Virus record (IMG/VR): IMGVR_UViG_3300036860_000129
Span: 1 to 53,419 of that record
Reading direction: 5' to 3' (one strand)
DNA: 53,419 bases
Source: a virus
The position numbers and the translations under genes are program-made. How positions within the stretch are numbered: the stretch's first letter is position 1; the number at the start of each line of letters is the position of its first letter. Below are positions 15,418 to 23,582 of the stretch, one piece after another. Below the pieces are notes generated by a model. It searched no databases. It was not told the origin of the DNA and saw nothing but the letters and a program-made list of their open reading frames with translations.

Positions 15418-18400
15418 TCATTCACTCCCCTCGTTCATCATCTGCTGGGCCAGATCGTCCATGACGATCTTATAGGCAGCCTTCCGGTCCATCGGCTCCG
15501 GAGGTGCAGGGTGGACGTGTGCCGTGGACAGACGGCCGGACGCGATCAGTGCCTGAACCTGTCCACCAGCCACCCGAGCCTTCATGCGCGGCACCACAAA
15601 TCCGCCGACGTTGACTCCGAGGAGTCCGACGAGGCGGTGCTGACCACCGATCCGGCGCCAGTCCCCGGAGACCTCACCCGAAGCACGGAGTTCGTGCACG
15701 AGCATCGGGTCTGCGTTCGGCCGGATCGCTCCAGCCACCCAGATGCCGGTGCGGTCCGAGCCGACCGCGACGTCAGCGATGGCGTTTCCGGTGTTCTCGT
15801 AATGCTCCTTCGCCGGACCGGCCCCTACGTAGAGATCCGCGTGATTCGTGGTCACGGTGATCTGCCCGACCGTCACGACCTTGCCGCTGTCGGTGACCAG
15901 CTCGCCGGTGGCGAAGTACGGGAAGTCGTCCTCACGAGGCGGCTGCGTGCACACATCCATGAACCCGATGTGGCAGGCTCCCCACTGCGCCGCGTGGCCG
16001 AACACCCGGCCGTCCTCGGTCACGTGGATCGTGGTGGGCTGGCTCAGCTGGGGGTTCTCGAACCACTCCGCCGGGGGACGCCACTCCGGCCCGCCGTGAG
16101 CGACGAGCGTCGCCCTTAGCCGGTCCTTCGGCGGGATGCTCTTCGCCCTCGTGGCAGCGATCGACGACTGAACCTCGGCGTACTCCTCCAGCATCGGAGC
16201 GCCACCAGCCACGACCGCGCCGGAATCGTCCGTGAGAGCGATGTACGCCTCGGCGAAAGCAGGGATGTCACAGAGCGTCGCGGCGCGGATCCGACCACCG
16301 TGATAGATCACCTTCTCCGGCTGGGCGAAGAGCATCGCCAGCGGGTCGGCCTCCTCGTCGGCGCCCGCGTTCTCCGGCCACACGAACTCCACATCGGCGT
16401 TCCCGATCGAGTCGGCGTCGATGCTCACGCCACGGAGGAACTTCTCCTGGACGCGCCGGTGAGCCTCCGCGCCATCCTCGGAGCCGAGGTCGAACACACC
16501 CTTGCCCATGATCTTCTGGCCGTCACGCCAGATCGAATCAATCCGGCCCACCGTCACAGCCGTCGTGTGGGGCTCCCCGCCGTGGGAATCTTCCTTGTTC
16601 CAGCGGAGCAGCACCTCACCGGGCTCGATGTTCTCCGGCCACGTCAGGGCGCCACCGGCGAACTCGCGGCCGTCTCCAGTCACCTGATCCTCGACTGCGA
16701 GGACGCCCTCCCACGGGGCTGTGTCGCCGGATGCCTTCATGGGCCCGCATTCGCCGGTGGCGGGGTCCTTCATCATGTTCGGGGGGCACCCGCCATCGTC
16801 CGCGAACTCGACCGGGGCACCCCAGATGATCATGTCATAGTCGTTCTCCAGCCCGAAGGCTGCCACTTCGTCCTGCGTGGCCTTCAGGTTCGAGGGGACC
16901 GGCTTCCCCAGCTTGTTGTAATGCCCACGAAGGTGGGACTTCGCCCGTGCCACCGCTCCGGAATCACGACCGGACAGGGAGCTGACTCGACCGGCCGCCG
17001 CGCTCAGACCGTCCTGATTCAGTGCACCGCCAGGCTCATGATGGGGCAGGAAACAGCGTTCCTTCACTGATCCCTCACCGGGATCACACGCAGCCGTGGC
17101 CGACTTGTACTGCTCGTCGGTGAACCGGGAAGCAGATCCGTCCCATGCCGCCTGAACGATATCTGTGATCGAGAGATGGGCCGCCATGCCGGTCGTTCCC
17201 TCGTCGCAGTCCTCGCCCTCACAGTCGTCGGTCGCGAGGGTGGCGCCTTCGTAATCGTCGTTCTCGTGAAGCCGCTTGTCCTTCTTCGTGCCGGGGTTCG
17301 GCTTGCCGCCCAGCTCTTCGGTCACGGTTGCCACGGCGTTGCCTCCTTCAGCCGCATACAGGGCGGCCAGTTGCTTGTCTGCCTTCGCCTCGGTCGCGTG
17401 GCATCCCTCGACTTCACCCGTGGCATCCTTGATCACTGCCCACGGTTTCGATGATCCGCACTTGCTGCTCTTCGCCACATGCCACGGCACAGTGACCGCC
17501 TTCATTGACGCGCTGCCGACCTCGGCCGAGCCCCAGACGGCGATCATTGTGCCACGGCACCGCCCACCGCCCGCACAGTTGGCGTATCCGCCACCGCTGG
17601 ACGGGTACGCCTCGGCCGCCTGGGACAGCGAGGTGAACTCGGTTCCGTCGATTGCCCGGCAGGCTGCGCACGTGGCCTTGTCGAGCACCTCACTGGCCAT
17701 GTAGAGCCCTGGGGGAGCCACCCGCAGGACCGCCATACGTCCGGTGTTCTGTGCCGACGACATGGCCGAACCGATGTAGTCCCGGGGCGTCCGGAGCGAA
17801 AGATCTTTCAGGTCCCGGTCCACCCGTTCGGCCACCTGGCGCCCGGACCGGCCGGAGGTGACGAAGGTGAGCGCCCGGCGTCCGGCCGACTGCACGAGGT
17901 TGAGCCCGAGGGCTCGCGCGGTGACCCGGGCCACGGACCGGATGACCTCTCCGGCCGTGGACGCCGTCAGCTCCTCAGACAGGTCCCACGGAGGGATCTC
18001 GATTCCCTGGTGCTCTGCCTCGCGCTGCATCTCTTTGCCGGAGGTGATCGCGTACCGGGTCATGTGATCGGTGAGCAGAACGGTCAGATGATCAGTGTCC
18101 ACGGTGAGGTACCCGAGCCGGTCCAGGTCCCCGTCATCGACGATCTTCGCGATCTGATCACGGAGACTGGCGCGCTGGTCTGCCTCGGTCCGCGCGTAAT
18201 CGTTCAGAGTCGCGCCGACCGCGTCATCCCACTGCTTATCAATCATCGCGAAGTCTGCCCGCGAGGCGATCTCGAAGTCGGTGAGCTTCCGGCGCATGAT
18301 CCCGGCCGCCGTCACGGCGCCGGTGAGCGGGATGTCCGTGTCCTCATGGCCGAAGCTCACCCGGACCCGGTCGAAGGTAACCGGCCCGAGCCGCTTCTCC

Positions 18401-18858
18401 AGCTCTTTGACCAGGGTCAGATCGTCTGAGTACTCGGCGCAGATATGGGCGACCCAGGGAGTGTGCTGGGCGGGGATCTCCACCCCGATTGGCGCGGCCG
18501 TCCACACCGCGTCACACGCCACTGAGTGCGCCGCTTCCAATGGAGGGAACCACTCGTCGACCGGCTTCTGATCACCAACCGACCACACCCACGAGGGCTT
18601 CTCGCTCCCGGCGTTCCAGTGCGCGGCTCCGAAGATGTTCGCGGTGATCGGAGGGAACTCCGCGAACATCATCATGAGGGCGCCGATGATCTCCTGACGT
18701 GCGGCCGGAGTGAACGCGGTCTCGTCGTCCCCGAGGAAGTGCAGGGTGCAGTGAAGATCTTCCGCTGCCTCCCCGCCCTTGATCGAAAGCCGCTTCGCGT
18801 CCTCGGCCGTCGGCATGAGGGCGATCATGCACCCGTTCAGGTGATCATCATCAGCCAC
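15418..18858 (-). CDS. 2H-phosphoesterase / MuF-like / capsid maturation protease fusion
   Basis: 1146 residues from GTG at 18858 (VADDDHLNGCMIAL), with GGTGGG five bases upstream and an 8-base overlap with the portal gene. Domains: (1) residues ~10-210, 2H phosphoesterase-like, with HCTLHFLG (His36) and a second His138 in VAHICAEYS, where the usual Thr is Cys; (2) ~215-480, MuF-like head-morphogenesis region with KATCAACRAIDGTEF and a C-terminal GGRCRGTMIAV; (3) ~480-540, a WHVAKSSKCGSSKPWAVIKD module followed by an acidic linker; (4) ~700-1140, prohead protease-like region (DGREFAGGALTWPENIEPG ... RIRAATLCDIPAFAEAYIAL). It acts at the portal vertex and matures the capsid. Whether the chain is cut into separate products is unknown. 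Confidence 0.78.
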   Translation of the reverse strand: MADDDHLNGCMIALMPTAEDAKRLSIKGGEAAEDLHCTLHFLGDDETAFTPAARQEIIGALMMMFAEFPPITANIFGAAHWNAGSEKPSWVWSVGDQKPVDEWFPPLEAAHSVACDAVWTAAPIGVEIPAQHTPWVAHICAEYSDDLTLVKELEKRLGPVTFDRVRVSFGHEDTDIPLTGAVTAAGIMRRKLTDFEIASRADFAMIDKQWDDAVGATLNDYARTEADQRASLRDQIAKIVDDGDLDRLGYLTVDTDHLTVLLTDHMTRYAITSGKEMQREAEHQGIEIPPWDLSEELTASTAGEVIRSVARVTARALGLNLVQSAGRRALTFVTSGRSGRQVAERVDRDLKDLSLRTPRDYIGSAMSSAQNTGRMAVLRVAPPGLYMASEVLDKATCAACRAIDGTEFTSLSQAAEAYPSSGGGYANCAGGGRCRGTMIAVWGSAEVGSASMKAVTVPWHVAKSSKCGSSKPWAVIKDATGEVEGCHATEAKADKQLAALYAAEGGNAVATVTEELGGKPNPGTKKDKRLHENDDYEGATLATDDCEGEDCDEGTTGMAAHLSITDIVQAAWDGSASRFTDEQYKSATAACDPGEGSVKERCFLPHHEPGGALNQDGLSAAAGRVSSLSGRDSGAVARAKSHLRGHYNKLGKPVPSNLKATQDEVAAFGLENDYDMIIWGAPVEFADDGGCPPNMMKDPATGECGPMKASGDTAPWEGVLAVEDQVTGDGREFAGGALTWPENIEPGEVLLRWNKEDSHGGEPHTTAVTVGRIDSIWRDGQKIMGKGVFDLGSEDGAEAHRRVQEKFLRGVSIDADSIGNADVEFVWPENAGADEEADPLAMLFAQPEKVIYHGGRIRAATLCDIPAFAEAYIALTDDSGAVVAGGAPMLEEYAEVQSSIAATRAKSIPPKDRLRATLVAHGGPEWRPPAEWFENPQLSQPTTIHVTEDGRVFGHAAQWGACHIGFMDVCTQPPREDDFPYFATGELVTDSGKVVTVGQITVTTNHADLYVGAGPAKEHYENTGNAIADVAVGSDRTGIWVAGAIRPNADPMLVHELRASGEVSGDWRRIGGQHRLVGLLGVNVGGFVVPRMKARVAGGQVQALIASGRLSTAHVHPAPPEPMDRKAAYKIVMDDLAQQMMNEGSE

Positions 18859-20689
18859 GGCTGCCCACCATTGCTCGTGTACGCCTACCGAGGATCTCGG
18901 TTTCCGTAGTGATCCATCCGTTCGTGTCGAGCCAGGGGACACCCGCACCAACGATCAGCCGTCCGAACGCGTCCAGCTTGGCTTCATACGAACCGGTGGA
19001 CAGGCGAGTGATCAAGGCGTCTTCGGCTGCATGGGTGAACGGGCATCCGTACGCGTTCTCAGAGCAGAGCGGGGGATGCATAAGCACCGGATCCCGGGTC
19101 CCGCTGAAGCGGATCGCGTGCATGGCCTGAGCCTGCTTCAGTGCATGGTCCAGCTGGGCGGCCGTCTTCGCCGGAGGCTTGTCGGGGCTCTTGGCTGGCT
19201 GGCCGTCTGGCGCCTTCCCAGCGTTCGGGGGACCAGTCTCCTCACCAGTCGTCTTTCCCTCGTCCTGCGGGGGATTCTGTCCGTCCTCGGCCGCTCCTGG
19301 CGGAGCGCCGCCGGTGGGAGCCTCCGGCACGACCGGTTCGGTGAAGATCCCCGCATGCGTGAGCGCCTCGAACGCCTCGCCGACCATGGCGGGGTTCGTC
19401 TGCGTCCGCAAGATCGTCTTGAGAAGCTGCGTGACTAGCACATCGCCTTCGGGGACGTCGTCCTCGTCGAACCCGGTCTCCCGGCGCAGCGCCTCGCCGT
19501 CGATCTCTCCCCGGTCGTACGCCAGCACGGCGTTTTCGGAGCGGTCCGGCCGGATCGCCAGCTCGCTCATGTCATACCAGACGACCCACTTGCCGACGTC
19601 CTTTTCCCCGGACGCGGCCAAGCGGGGCTGGAGGTATCCGACCGTGAGGCAGTGCGCGATCAGCTCCGCCATCGGAGCGATGTGCGTCTTCAGCGCCGCC
19701 TCGTCGAGGTTCCACGCGGTCCAGTGGTTGACGTTGCCCCGGCCGGTCATGATCTCGGTGGGGATGTCCATCTTGTTCGCCAGCCGCTCGATCGCGGAGT
19801 TACGGCGCTCGATGATCTTCTCTTCGATCTGAAGAGTGAAGTCGATGTGCTTGATCTTGTCCGCGACCTCGGACGGGACGCGGATCAGCAGGGGGACGAT
19901 CGCGGAGGCGTGCCCGGGTTCTTTGATCGACTCAGCCGCGATCTCGACGAACTCCAGGGACAGGGCGTCGGGCTCGTCCTGGAACTCCTCGCGCACCGGG
20001 AAGGAGGCTTCCTCGGGGAGGATCAGCAGTCCGGCCATGGCGAGCCGTGAGAGGTACTCGGCTGTGATATGCCGGTTGACCAACTCCAGCTCTCGCATGA
20101 TCGGCCGTGCCGATCGGGCCGGAGAGTCGGCGATGTGGTAATACCGGGGGTGCGGACGCCACACCCGGACCACGAGGGAGTTCTCCGGCAGCGGGATCCA
20201 GCGCACCGAGGGGATCCGGTCCCCGACGACCTCGAAGTGCCCTCCGGTCGCGCGGACCTCCTCGTTGGACCGGACCATCCACGAGAACGACTTCTCGGTG
20301 AGCTGCTCCCCGACGAGGTATCCCTCACCCGGCACGGACAGCTGGGTGACCAGTCCCCTGATCATCTGAGCCTGTCCGCCGACGCCACCGGCCAGGTCCC
20401 GCATGAGCGTGGCCGCGAGATCACTCGACTTGACGTCGGAGATCGAGGGTTCGTCAAGGTCGGGATCGAGCAGGGCAGCGCGGAACCGTACGCGGCTCAT
20501 CATCTGGGAGAGCCAGGTCACTCCGGTGTTGAACTCCCCGAGGGCATCGAAGAACTCCCACGCTTCGCGCTGCCACGATTCGTCGGTCTTCATAAGCGGA
20601 CCGCGCGGGGCCGCGACGATCGTCGCGGCGGCGGTCAGCGCGTCGGTGTCGGGCTGCGGCTTCGTCCGCCACGGTGCGTACCACGGCAT
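18851..20689 (-). CDS. portal protein
   Basis: 612 residues from ATG at 20689 (MPWYAPWRTKPQ) with GGAGG six bases upstream. Typical actinophage portal features: a FNTGVTWLSQMMSRVRFRA helix near residues 50-70, LPENSLVVRVWRPHPRYYHIADSP, clip/stem-like ERLANKMDIPTEIMTGRGNVNHW, then KTHIAPMAELIAHCLTVGYLQP. Residues ~460-545 are a Pro/Gly/Lys-rich linker, followed by a C-terminal module with a Cys pair (LCSENAYGCPFTHAAEDALI) that may fold separately. Forms the dodecameric channel for DNA entry and exit. Located between terminase and protease as expected. Confidence 0.9.
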   Translation of the reverse strand: MPWYAPWRTKPQPDTDALTAAATIVAAPRGPLMKTDESWQREAWEFFDALGEFNTGVTWLSQMMSRVRFRAALLDPDLDEPSISDVKSSDLAATLMRDLAGGVGGQAQMIRGLVTQLSVPGEGYLVGEQLTEKSFSWMVRSNEEVRATGGHFEVVGDRIPSVRWIPLPENSLVVRVWRPHPRYYHIADSPARSARPIMRELELVNRHITAEYLSRLAMAGLLILPEEASFPVREEFQDEPDALSLEFVEIAAESIKEPGHASAIVPLLIRVPSEVADKIKHIDFTLQIEEKIIERRNSAIERLANKMDIPTEIMTGRGNVNHWTAWNLDEAALKTHIAPMAELIAHCLTVGYLQPRLAASGEKDVGKWVVWYDMSELAIRPDRSENAVLAYDRGEIDGEALRRETGFDEDDVPEGDVLVTQLLKTILRTQTNPAMVGEAFEALTHAGIFTEPVVPEAPTGGAPPGAAEDGQNPPQDEGKTTGEETGPPNAGKAPDGQPAKSPDKPPAKTAAQLDHALKQAQAMHAIRFSGTRDPVLMHPPLCSENAYGCPFTHAAEDALITRLSTGSYEAKLDAFGRLIVGAGVPWLDTNGWITTETEILGRRTRAMVGSRG

Positions 20690-20744
20690 GGTGATCCTCC
20701 CGGCCTTGATCGGCCACAGAGTACCGTGATCGGCTCGAATCCCC

Positions 20745-21185
20745 TCACGGGGTGGGGGCTCCGGCCCCCGCACTGTCGATGAACTTAGAGCACTCCAGCG
20801 CGGAATAACCCTCTCGGATGACCTTGAACGCATGATCGTACTTCACGGGATCCGGGGCAGCCTTCCGCCCGGCGGGGGACTCCGAATCGAGAAAGACCTG
20901 ATACAGCGGGCACAGAGCTTTCTGACGGGTGGTCGTCTGGGCGACGTCCAGCCGGTTGGTCAGATGCTTGAGCTGCCAGCCACCGAACGCCATGGCGAAC
21001 GTCAGGACAACATCGAGGATCAGGCCGGTGATTGCGACCACTGCGAGGACGCGGGTCTCATGAGCCTTTTTGGCCAGGGTGGTGAACTGGATTCCCTCGT
21101 CCTGGGCGAGCTTGTGAACCTTGTCCATCAGTCCGGTGGCCGCCTCGACGAGAGCTTCCACTTCCGCGTGCTCATGCTCCTGCAT
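20745..21185 (-). CDS. single-pass membrane protein, unknown
   Basis: 146 residues from ATG at 21185, overlapping the upstream gene by 14 bases. A helical, acidic N-terminus (EVEALVEAATGLMDKVHKLA) precedes one membrane segment near residues 47-72 (VLAVVAITGLILDVVLTFAM), then CPLYQVFLDSESPAGRKA and a conserved-looking FKVIREGYSALEC end. Such proteins are common near the portal or lysis genes of Streptomyces phages, but their job is unknown. It might be a lysis or superinfection-related membrane protein. Confidence 0.6.
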   Translation of the reverse strand: MQEHEHAEVEALVEAATGLMDKVHKLAQDEGIQFTTLAKKAHETRVLAVVAITGLILDVVLTFAMAFGGWQLKHLTNRLDVAQTTTRQKALCPLYQVFLDSESPAGRKAAPDPVKYDHAFKVIREGYSALECSKFIDSAGAGAPTP

Positions 21186-21381
21186 CGTTGGTGCTCCCGG
21201 GGGCACGGGGAGGATGGGTGGGCTGCTGCTCGGCTTCCCTCTTGAGAACCTTCGCGGCTTCCATAAGGTCATCGGCGAACTGCTTGAGTTCCTCGGACGT
21301 CCGGAGCATCTCCGCACGAAGACGCTTCGACTCGGCCAGGACACGATCGATGTGGCTCTGCTGGGGCTGCGCTGCCTCCAT
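21172..21381 (-). CDS. small helical protein, unknown
   Basis: 69 residues from ATG at 21381, four bases past the stop of the preceding gene. Predicted to be one long helix (SHIDRVLAESKRLRAEMLRT), with a Pro-rich end. Coupled to both neighbours. No family recognised; a coiled-coil partner of the adjacent membrane proteins is possible. Confidence 0.5.
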   Translation of the reverse strand: MEAAQPQQSHIDRVLAESKRLRAEMLRTSEELKQFADDLMEAAKVLKREAEQQPTHPPRAPGSTNDAGA

Positions 21382-21385
21382 AAGA

Positions 21386-21670
21386 TCAATCCCTGCGAAG
21401 CGCTGCCAGGGCGTTGGCAACTGCCTGGCTTGCTTCTGCGGTTGCGCGCGCTGACTGAGCAATTGTGGTGAGGTACTCATTCCTGACCGCCTCATTGATC
21501 TTGATCAGTTCGAGTTCCAGCCGATCACCGCGCTGCTTGTGGCTTTCCAGCTCGGACGTCAGCCTAGCGAACAGAACGCGGACAGCCGCCAGGGCCAGCA
21601 ACGCCAGCAGACCCACCGCTCCGTACTGGAGCAGCAGGCCGGTTACTGGATCGGCTTCAGCGATCAGCAT
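21386..21670 (-). CDS. membrane-anchored coiled-coil protein
   Basis: 94 residues: a membrane segment near residues 12-34 (LLLQYGAVGLLALLALAAV) followed by a charged helix (RGDRLELELIKINEAVRNEY) and an Ala-rich end. First gene of the portal-to-tail cluster. A -10-like CACAAT ends exactly six bases before the ATG and no ribosome binding site is visible, so a leaderless message is likely. Similar one-segment proteins next to portal genes in actinophages are uncharacterised; a holin-like role is only a guess. Confidence 0.6.
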   Translation of the reverse strand: MLIAEADPVTGLLLQYGAVGLLALLALAAVRVLFARLTSELESHKQRGDRLELELIKINEAVRNEYLTTIAQSARATAEASQAVANALAALRRD

Positions 21671-21681
21671 GAGCGCATTGT
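21665..21681 (-). promoter_or_regulatory. -10 box and start of putative leaderless message
   Basis: CACAAT (minus strand) lies six bases before the ATG at 21670, placing the expected transcription start on the A of the start codon. No convincing -35 box. Confidence 0.4.
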
Positions 21682-21771
21682 GGCATGAACGATCTGTCAG
21701 GAAGAATTGATCATCGCGACCCGGTGAAAAATTATGCAGCGTCTCCCTGTACGGCGTACGGGGCTGAGAAG

Positions 21772-21952
21772 TTGATAATACTCTGACCAGGCACTATCCC
21801 TATCTCGGAGGGGGTGGTGCGCGGGTACCGGGGACCTCAAAGGATCTCGTTAGACGGCCGTCTGTGGCTTTTCTTACCCTACGTATTAGTAACTTGTCTT
21901 ATTATTACGCAGGGGGACCGGATAATCATTCACTCCGGTGTATGGGCATAAC
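21772..21952 (+). repeat. 181-bp dispersed element, copy 2
   Basis: Noncoding, AT-rich. Matches the reverse complement of 3493-3674 at both ends and across the core 21839-21908, which contains GATCTCGTTAGACGGCCG (21843-21860) and the perfect palindrome AGACGGCCGTCT. It sits upstream of the portal cluster, next to a terminator, in the opposite orientation to copy 1. With the terminator it accounts for the 345-base gap 21671-22015. Confidence 0.7.
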
Positions 21953-21955
21953 TGA

Positions 21956-21988
21956 GCCCCCGGCGGAGGGATCAGGACCGCCGGGGGC
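21956..21988. terminator. strong hairpin terminator
   Basis: GCCCCCGGCGG and CCGCCGGGGGC form a perfect 11-bp stem around an 11-base loop, after the stop of the 22306-22016 gene, so it should end the small-membrane-protein unit. No long T run. Confidence 0.75.
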
Positions 21989-22015
21989 TTCAGACCCGGA
22001 TAGGCACTCCCCAGG

Positions 22016-22306
22016 TTACCCGAACGGGCGTCCATTGGAGTTCATGGGAGGCATGGGCATACCGGCCGGAGCGATCGAAAGCGAGGACATCTGATCCACT
22101 TCGTCCTGCAACTGCTTGATCCACTTCTGTGCACTGGCCTTGTCCATGACCGCCGTCGTGGTCGAATTGGGGACACGGATCGTGCAGATCAGCAGATCAC
22201 CCTGCGGCGTCTTGTGCCGCCCGGTGAACAGCCACGCCGGGACCTGATTCGAGACGCTCGGATGCGCAGGATCGTACGGGGGCGGGCCCTGCGGCTGGTC
22301 GGTCAT
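22016..22306 (-). CDS. hypothetical protein, Pro-rich ends
   Basis: 96 residues: Pro/Gln-rich start (MTDQPQGPPPYDPAHPSVSN), a compact core with LLICTIRVPNSTTTAVMDK and a helix SAQKWIKQLQDEVDQM, then a Pro/Met-rich tail. Last gene of its unit before a terminator; its ATG overlaps the stop region of the upstream micro-membrane gene. No recognised family. Confidence 0.55.
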   Translation of the reverse strand: MTDQPQGPPPYDPAHPSVSNQVPAWLFTGRHKTPQGDLLICTIRVPNSTTTAVMDKASAQKWIKQLQDEVDQMSSLSIAPAGMPMPPMNSNGRPFG

Positions 22307-22404
22307 TTGATCTTCCTCTTCTTCCTCCGAAGGATCTTAATCGCTCCGATACCCAGAGCGACCGTCCCGAGCGCGACCACGGCCGCAGGCCAGTTGATGT
22401 TCAT
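22303..22404 (-). CDS. micro membrane protein (33 aa)
   Basis: MNINWPAAVVALGTVALGIG begins one membrane helix and is followed by a very basic end (RRKKRKIK). Start ATG overlaps the previous stop by four bases, and its stop overlaps the next start. Small positively tailed membrane proteins occur near phage lysis genes; role unknown. Confidence 0.55.
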   Translation of the reverse strand: MNINWPAAVVALGTVALGIGAIKILRRKKRKIK

Positions 22405-22808
22405 GCCCACTCCCTCGACCCGAGAAGCGCCGCACCGGCCCACACCGCGCCGCCCATGAGCCACGGCCACTGGATCCCGATCACGCAGTCCGTGATCAGC
22501 ACCAGAGCCCCGGAGACATAGGCACTCGCGCACCACGGGCAGATGATCAGTTCGGAGAGCCAGTGCGGGGACCAGGACACCCGGGTGACATACCGGGATG
22601 CCTTACCGCCGACATCCTTCGGCTGGAATGGAGCAGGTTTGTCCGGCTTCCTGATCTCTTCCCATTCTTTGTCGGTCAGAGGCCGCCAGCCTCCGGCCAG
22701 CCGGTCACGGATCCACAGCACCGGCGGGAACGTGTCCTTCGTGACCAGCCGGGTCACCCGGTAGGCGCACGCGGAGAGCATGAGCCAGAGCACAAGTTCC
22801 CTGATCAC
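22401..22808 (-). CDS. DUF1360-like membrane protein
   Basis: 135 residues with a first membrane segment at the N-terminus (ELVLWLMLSACAYRVTRLV), the pattern TRLVTKDTFPPVLWIRDRL, then LSELIICPWCASAYVSGAL (CPWC signature) and a C-terminal membrane segment. This order is typical of DUF1360 proteins, which occur in actinomycetes and their phages. Function unknown; it is coupled to the neighbouring small membrane proteins and to the holin candidate. Confidence 0.68.
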   Translation of the reverse strand: MIRELVLWLMLSACAYRVTRLVTKDTFPPVLWIRDRLAGGWRPLTDKEWEEIRKPDKPAPFQPKDVGGKASRYVTRVSWSPHWLSELIICPWCASAYVSGALVLITDCVIGIQWPWLMGGAVWAGAALLGSREWA

Positions 22809-22996
22809 AGAGTGCCTCCCGGCCCGAAGATGTTGACAACCTTACGGCTTTTGTCCACTGGAGCAATGATGTTGAGCCGGTCACGTTCCTGCTTGAGAAT
22901 GACCATGTACGGAAGTGGATCACCGTTGTCCCGGCGCTTCCGGGCCCGTAGCACGGCGCGCTGCTCCCGCCACTGCCGCCCCCGCCGCCTGCTCAT
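22805..22996 (-). CDS. small basic protein, unknown
   Basis: 63 residues, strongly basic N-terminus (MSRRRGRQWREQRAVLRARK) then PYMVILKQERDRLNII. Overlaps the next gene by four bases. May bind nucleic acid or membrane phosphates; nothing diagnostic. Confidence 0.5.
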   Translation of the reverse strand: MSRRRGRQWREQRAVLRARKRRDNGDPLPYMVILKQERDRLNIIAPVDKSRKVVNIFGPGGTL

Positions 22997-22998
22997 GA

Positions 22999-23166
22999 TC
23001 AGTGCTCCCGTCCTACCGGACGGGCAGGCCGGACAGGGTCCGACGTCATGAACAGGTACCGGTCAAAGGCCCGTCGGCCGGAGATCAGGAACCGGATGCC
23101 AAGGACGGCCACCCATACCCCGAGAGCTGCGGCCAACAGGCCAGCGATGATCAGAAAGCCGGTCAT
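22999..23166 (-). CDS. small membrane protein (55 aa)
   Basis: From ATG at 23166: one long hydrophobic helix (MTGFLIIAGLLAAALGVWVA ... IRFLIS) and a polar Arg/Pro-rich end. Four-base overlap with the holin candidate upstream suggests a paired lysis role (holin accessory or antiholin), which is inference from position. Confidence 0.5.
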   Translation of the reverse strand: MTGFLIIAGLLAAALGVWVAVLGIRFLISGRRAFDRYLFMTSDPVRPARPVGREH

Positions 23167-23531
23167 GCCACGAGCTTCCCGGCGGGCGAGACGCTCGCGG
23201 GAACCGGGTTCACCACGGTCTGACGTGTCACGAAGGATGCGACCAGGGCGAGGGATCCGAGGATCACTGCTTGCTTCTCGCTGGTCCAATCGAGACCGAA
23301 CGCGGCGAGCAGGGAAAACAGCGCCGTGGCGATATGGGTGACGAGAGCGTTGAGCCCGTCGTGGAGCTTGATCGCGTTGTACACGCCGAACGCGAAGACG
23401 ATCACCGCAGTGATGACACCCTGTACGTGCGGGGAGACGTCCACACCGAAGCCGGTGAGGACGCCGACGGCACCGGCCACGAGGCCGAGCCACATCGCTT
23501 GCTCTCTGCCGAAGATCTTGGTAACGCCCAT
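23163..23531 (-). CDS. holin-like membrane protein
   Basis: 122 residues with about three membrane segments (AMWLGLVAGAVGVLTGFGVDV; VQGVITAVIVFAFGVYNAI; AVILGSLALVASFVTRQTV, each near 20 residues) and a conserved-looking KLHDGLNALVTHI connector. Length and topology fit actinophage holins, which hole the membrane so lysin can reach the wall. It starts after its own promoter-like box (TATGAT at 23570-23575). The lysin lies 1.9 kb upstream, with terminase between them. Confidence 0.6.
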   Translation of the reverse strand: MGVTKIFGREQAMWLGLVAGAVGVLTGFGVDVSPHVQGVITAVIVFAFGVYNAIKLHDGLNALVTHIATALFSLLAAFGLDWTSEKQAVILGSLALVASFVTRQTVVNPVPASVSPAGKLVA

Positions 23532-23569
23532 GACCGGGTTCTCCTTCTGTGATGGTTTGAGCCGGACGG

Positions 23570-23575
23570 ATCATA
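23570..23575 (-). promoter_or_regulatory. TATGAT -10 box, holin unit
   Basis: TATGAT on the minus strand, 39 bases before the holin start, in the only gap of this unit. One of five such boxes at 29-39 bases from a start codon in this genome. The -35 region is not clear. Confidence 0.5.
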
Positions 23576-23582
23576 GCATCGG

